Assembly: GCA_003541285.1 (NCBI GenBank)
Contig: DPMS01000505.1
Location: forward strand, 1 to 8,617
From: Actinomycetota bacterium
GTDB lineage: Bacteria; Actinomycetota; Actinomycetes; Streptosporangiales; Streptosporangiaceae
Length of the DNA: 8,617 bases
Reading direction: 5' to 3'
Part shown: one piece after another, positions 6,601-8,617 of the stretch
Position numbering within the stretch: the stretch's first letter is position 1
How the letters are laid out: every line of letters begins with the position of its first letter
Notes under the pieces: generated by a model
What the model was told of the DNA's origin: nothing
The model's input: only the letters and a program-made list of their open reading frames with translations
Databases searched by the model: none
Position numbers and translations under genes: made by a program

Positions 6601-7220
6601 GACAGCGCCCGGTCCCGGTGGGCGCGGACGGCCTCGGCGGGTACCAGCGCCCGCAGGTCGTCGTCGGAGAGCATGTCGATCGTGTTCAGTTCGTGTGAGG
6701 TGCGGAAGCCGTCGAAGAAATGCACGAACGGGATCCTGGTGGCCAGGGTCGCCGCCTGGGCCACCAGCGCCAGGTCGTGCGCCTCCTGGACAGACGCGGA
6801 GGCCAGCAGCGCGAAGCCGGTCTGGCGCACCGCCATAACATCGGACTGGTCGCCGAAGATGGACAGGCCCTGCGCGGCCAGCGACCGGGCGGCGACGTGC
6901 AGCACGGCCGGCGTCAGCTCCCCAGCGATCTTGTACATGTTGGGGATCATCAGCAGCAGGCCCTGGGAGGCGGTGAAGGTAGTGGTCAGCGCGCCGGACT
7001 GGAGTGCGCCGTGCAGCGCTCCCGCCGCCCCGCCCTCGCTTTGCATCTCCACCACCGACGGCACCGTTCCCCAGATGTTGGGGTGTCCCTGGCTGGCCCA
7101 CTCGTCGGCCAGTTCGGCCATCATCGAGGACGGGGTGATCGGGTAGATGCAGCAGACTTCGTTGAGCCGGTAGGCAACGGATGCGGCGGCCTCGTTGCCG
7201 TCGATGGTGGTGCGCGTCAT
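3603..7220 (-). CDS. nifJ: Pyruvate:ferredoxin (flavodoxin) oxidoreductase, single-chain
   Basis: A 1205-residue cytosolic enzyme that decarboxylates pyruvate to acetyl-CoA and CO2 and reduces ferredoxin or flavodoxin (reversible). One-chain PFORs run about 1170-1230 aa. Visible parts in order: N-terminal Pyr domain with YPITPSS (26-32), VEMQSEGGAAGA (57-68) and FTASQGLLLMIPNMYK (82-97); LSSKEFTPGM (368-377); GLGSDGTVGANKNTIKI (428-444); a ferredoxin domain with Cys691/694/697/701 and Cys747/750/753/757 (two [4Fe-4S] clusters); the TPP domain with the proximal cluster on Cys821, Cys824, Cys849 and Cys1092; and the TPP-Mg motif GGDGWAYDIG (982-991) with NTGGQ (1017-1021). All catalytic features look intact. 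The start at 7220 is preferred over an ATG at 7259: it gives the family-typical MTRTTIDGNEA, has GGAGG 10 nt upstream and overlaps the stop of the previous gene. The protein ends soon after the core, so the O2-protective C-terminal domain of Desulfovibrio africanus PFOR seems absent. Confidence 0.96.
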   Translation of the reverse strand: MTRTTIDGNEAAASVAYRLNEVCCIYPITPSSMMAELADEWASQGHPNIWGTVPSVVEMQSEGGAAGALHGALQSGALTTTFTASQGLLLMIPNMYKIAGELTPAVLHVAARSLAAQGLSIFGDQSDVMAVRQTGFALLASASVQEAHDLALVAQAATLATRIPFVHFFDGFRTSHELNTIDMLSDDDLRALVPAEAVRAHRDRALSPDRPFIRGTAQNPDVYFQARETVNPYYAAVPEAVQAAMDVLGGRTGRQYRLMEYYGHPQAERVIVVMGSGSQTAAQTAEHLAAAGERVGVVQVRLYRPFPGAALLAALPSTATGVAVLDRTKEPGSLGEPLFLDVLAALAEAHAAGEREIMPVVTGGRYGLSSKEFTPGMAAGIFADLASGKPKRRFTIGIIDDVSATSLPYDPALDIESRETLRAVFFGLGSDGTVGANKNTIKILGDAGKHAQGYFVYDSKKSGSQTVSHLRFGPAPIRAPYLVSQAGFVGCHHPGLIERAEVLDRAAPGATLLLNTPRPPGEVWDSLPREAQEQILAKQITLYAIDANRVAREAELAGRVNTVLQTCFFAISGVLPTDEAIAAIKKSISKTYRRRGQEVVKRNHAAVDAAVAALHRVEIAGRVTASRGAPPPVPASAPEFVRTVTAAMISGHGDALPVSALPADGTYPSGTTAYEKRNISDEVAAWDPDLCIQCGNCSFVCPHSVIRSKFYDAARLDGAPDGFASAPLDARGLPDARYTLQVYVEDCTGCGLCVEACPVSAPGDQNRKAINLAAREPLVAPQRASIEFFESLPVNERSRVDFGTVRGTQFLQPLFEFSGACAGCGETPYLKVLSQLFGDRLMIANATGCSSIYGGNLPTTPWTTDAAGRGPAWSNSLFEDNAEFGLGFRLAADLHLRLARSRLSELRDRLGPPLVDEILDAPQQRESEFAAQRTRVAELKRRLQRLDGPAGQRGPAGHAIPAVADLLSVVDHLVRRSVWLVGGDGWAYDIGAGGLDHVLASGRDVNVLVLDTEVYSNTGGQASKATPLGAVAKFASGGKTVPKKDLALQAIAYGNVYVARVAMGADPQQTLRALREAEAYPGPSLVIAYSHCIAHGIEMRDGMDQQYRAVASGYWPLMRYDPVVRAGGGNPFLLDSPRPRIALTEYTGRELRYRILAQADPAEAERLLGLAQQEVNRRWATYEEMATQGPERFPPSPVDAHRSDA
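3613..3617 (-). promoter_or_regulatory. Ribosome binding site of the DHOD-like gene
   Basis: CTCCT on the given strand reads AGGAG on the minus strand, 6 nt before the ATG at 3606 and inside the last codons of nifJ. It fixes the start of the DHOD-like protein as MNLTTNYLG. Confidence 0.75.
4355..4380. repeat. Short CTGGCCCG triplicate inside nifJ
   Basis: Three copies of CTGGCCCG lie at 4355-4362, 4365-4372 and 4373-4380. They encode the GPAGQRGPAG linker before the TPP-binding motif in NifJ, a loop that tolerates change. It is probably a slippage product and has no visible regulatory role. Confidence 0.5.
7217..7220 (-). other. ATGA stop/start overlap between the GltD-like gene and nifJ
   Basis: The nifJ ATG (7220-7218) overlaps the TGA of the preceding flavoprotein gene (7219-7217). 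Together with the identical overlap at the other end of nifJ, this marks a translationally coupled three-gene operon and decides the nifJ start. Confidence 0.85.
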
Positions 7221-8617
7221 CGCGGTTCGGCCTCCATTTCGATCGCGTGGACCGGGCACTGCTCGTAGCAGGTGCCGCAGCCGGTGCAGCGGTCATAGTC
7301 GAACCGGTAGCGGTGGCCGGGCCCCAGCTTGATCACCGCGTTCTCCGGGCAGGCGCCCAGGCAGCCGTCGCACTCGAAACAGTTGCCGCAGGACAGGCAC
7401 CGGCTCGCCTCGTAGACCGCCTGCTCCGGGGTGAGGCCGCCGACCACCTCGGTAAAGTCGCTCACCCGCTCGGCCGGTGCCCGCTCGGGCTGGCTGCGGC
7501 GGTCCGCATCGGTGAAGTACCAGGGGTGGAGCAGGTCGAAGGCCGCCACCTCGTGCTTGGGCGGGGTCAGCAGTTCCTCCCCGCGCAGGTAGGCATCGAT
7601 GAACCGGGCCGCCTTCTTGCCATGCCCGACCCCGACGGTCACGGTCCGCTCGGCGGGCACCATGTCCCCGCCCGCGAACACGCCCGGGCAGCCGGTCATC
7701 ATCGACGGCGACACCACGACTGTGCCGTCCGGCTTGAGGTCAACGCCGGGTACCCGGCGCAGGAATGCGGTGTCGGCATCTTGCCCGACCGCGAGGATAA
7801 GCGTGTCGGCCGTGAGTTTCTCCAGATGCCCGGTCGGATGCGGGCGCCCGGCGCCGTCGAGTTCCATGACCTCCACGGTCATGTCCGGCCCGTCGAAGGC
7901 GCTGATCGTGTGGAGCCAGTTGATCCGCACGCCCTCGCGTTCGGCTTCCTGGGCTTCCTCCTCGTGGGCGGGCATCTGCGCGCGGCTCCGGCGGTAGACG
8001 ATCATGGTGTCGTCCGCACCGAGCCGCCGGGCCACCCGGGCGGCATCCATCGCCGTGTTCCCGCCGCCATACACCGCGACCCGGCGGCCGATCGCCGGCC
8101 GGGCGCCTGAGGCGACATCGCGCAGGAACGGCACCGCGTCAATGATCCGGCTGGCATCGCGGGCGGGGATGTCCACATGCTTGGACAGGTGCGCGCCGAC
8201 CGCGACGAACACCGCGTCGAAGCCGCCCTTGCGTCGCTCGGCGGCCAGGTCGTCGACCCGGTGGCCGCAGGTGATGCTCACCCCGAGCGCGCGGATCCGG
8301 CTCACCTCCCCGTCCAGCACGTCGCGGGGGAGCCGGTAGGCGGGGATGCCGTAGCGCATCATCCCGCCGGGTTCGGCACTGGTGTCACGGATCTCGACCT
8401 GGTGACCGAGCCTGGCCAGATGGTAGGCGGCGGACAGGCCGCTCGGGCCCGCCCCGACCACCAGCACCCGCCGGCCGGTGCTGGTCGGCGGGGCGTCGAA
8501 ACGCCAGCCGCGCTCCAGCGCGAGATCGCCCAGGAACCGCTCGACCGAGTGGATGGACACCGAGCTGTCCAGTTCGGCGCGGTTGCAGACGCTCTCGCAC
8601 GGGTGGTAGCAGACCCG
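7217..8617 (-). CDS. GltD/PreT-like NADPH-dependent FAD oxidoreductase with C-terminal 2[4Fe-4S] ferredoxin (5' partial)
   Basis: The frame is open to the right edge; 466 residues are visible and perhaps 80-100 are missing. The first visible residues, RVCYHPCESVCN, with Cys3, Cys7 and Cys11 numbered from the edge, belong to the N-terminal Fe-S domain of the glutamate synthase beta / dihydropyrimidine dehydrogenase family, so the GTG at 8560 is internal and not the start. FAD site: GAGPSG (55-60). NAD(P) site: GGGNTAMDAARVA (184-196), with VYRRSR (207-212) suggesting NADPH. Second FAD segment: GVFAGGDM (312-319). The C-terminus carries CLSCGNCFECDGCLGACP (407-424) and CTGCGTCYEQCP (444-455), two ferredoxin-type cluster motifs. 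It should move electrons between NADPH, FAD and Fe-S centres; with nifJ directly downstream, a ferredoxin:NADP oxidoreductase role is the likely inference. No GltB-like large subunit is in view, so glutamate synthesis is not supported. Confidence 0.9.
   Translation of the reverse strand, partial: RVCYHPCESVCNRAELDSSVSIHSVERFLGDLALERGWRFDAPPTSTGRRVLVVGAGPSGLSAAYHLARLGHQVEIRDTSAEPGGMMRYGIPAYRLPRDVLDGEVSRIRALGVSITCGHRVDDLAAERRKGGFDAVFVAVGAHLSKHVDIPARDASRIIDAVPFLRDVASGARPAIGRRVAVYGGGNTAMDAARVARRLGADDTMIVYRRSRAQMPAHEEEAQEAEREGVRINWLHTISAFDGPDMTVEVMELDGAGRPHPTGHLEKLTADTLILAVGQDADTAFLRRVPGVDLKPDGTVVVSPSMMTGCPGVFAGGDMVPAERTVTVGVGHGKKAARFIDAYLRGEELLTPPKHEVAAFDLLHPWYFTDADRRSQPERAPAERVSDFTEVVGGLTPEQAVYEASRCLSCGNCFECDGCLGACPENAVIKLGPGHRYRFDYDRCTGCGTCYEQCPVHAIEMEAEPR
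7231..7235 (-). promoter_or_regulatory. Ribosome binding site of nifJ
   Basis: CCTCC on the given strand reads GGAGG on the minus strand, 10 nt before the ATG at 7220. The spacing is slightly long, but it lies downstream of the alternative ATG at 7259 and so favours 7220. Confidence 0.6.

Noticed and set aside
5112..6698. 528-residue open frame on the + strand opposite nifJ
   Set aside because: It is antisense to the intact NifJ coding sequence, is rich in Arg/Gly/Val/His without any recognisable domain, and is the expected by-product of high-GC third positions.
7221..7259. ATG at 7259 as nifJ start
   Set aside because: It would add 13 atypical residues overlapping the conserved end of the upstream flavoprotein; 7220 has the Shine-Dalgarno and the family N-terminus.
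8558..8560. GTG at 8560 as start of the GltD-like protein
   Set aside because: Nineteen further codons up to the window edge encode conserved N-terminal family sequence with three cysteines, so the gene is cut by the window instead.
7217..8617. True glutamate synthase small subunit (gltD)
   Set aside because: No GltB large subunit is nearby, and the C-terminal double ferredoxin motif is not part of GltD. The general family name is used instead.
1..8617. CRISPR arrays, insertion sequences, tRNA or rRNA genes
   Set aside because: No regular long repeats with spacers, no transposase-like reading frame with terminal inverted repeats, and no cloverleaf or rRNA-like stretch was seen on either strand.

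Overview
The window is about 70% G+C. Its codons are strongly G/C-biased in third position, and long open shadow frames run on both strands. With proline/arginine-rich linkers and an actinomycete-style XRE regulator/ClpP-like pair, this points to a filamentous actinobacterium. I cannot name the genus; Streptosporangiales or a relative is only a guess.

Left part, + strand (1-1600). The window opens inside the 3' end of a class V aminotransferase-fold (PLP) gene that stops at 405. A 92-bp intergenic region follows with three imperfect 14-bp tandem repeats abutting the next start. Then comes a two-gene unit: a 112-aa XRE-type HTH regulator (498-836) and, 26 bp on, a 245-aa ClpP-fold protein (863-1600). 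The second has a proline-rich N-terminus and appears to lack the catalytic His and Asp and the glycine-rich oxyanion loop of ClpP, so it is probably a pseudoprotease.

Middle (1528-2514, - strand). A ten-TM EamA/DMT-family transporter is convergent with the ClpP-like gene, and their 3' ends overlap by 73 bp.

Right part, - strand (8617 down to 2602). A tightly coupled three-gene redox operon reads, in order of transcription: an NADPH-dependent GltD-like FAD oxidoreductase with a C-terminal 2[4Fe-4S] ferredoxin module (start beyond the right edge), a full-length one-chain pyruvate:ferredoxin oxidoreductase (nifJ, 1205 aa), and a 334-aa dihydroorotate-dehydrogenase-like FMN-barrel protein without the usual catalytic Cys/Ser. 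Both junctions are 4-bp ATGA overlaps, so the three proteins are probably made together. The simplest model is that NifJ oxidises pyruvate to acetyl-CoA and passes electrons through ferredoxin centres to the GltD-like flavoprotein, giving NADPH, or runs in reverse. The FMN protein would be a partner of unknown substrate. The operon promoter lies outside the window.

No tRNA, rRNA, CRISPR array, insertion sequence or integration site was seen.
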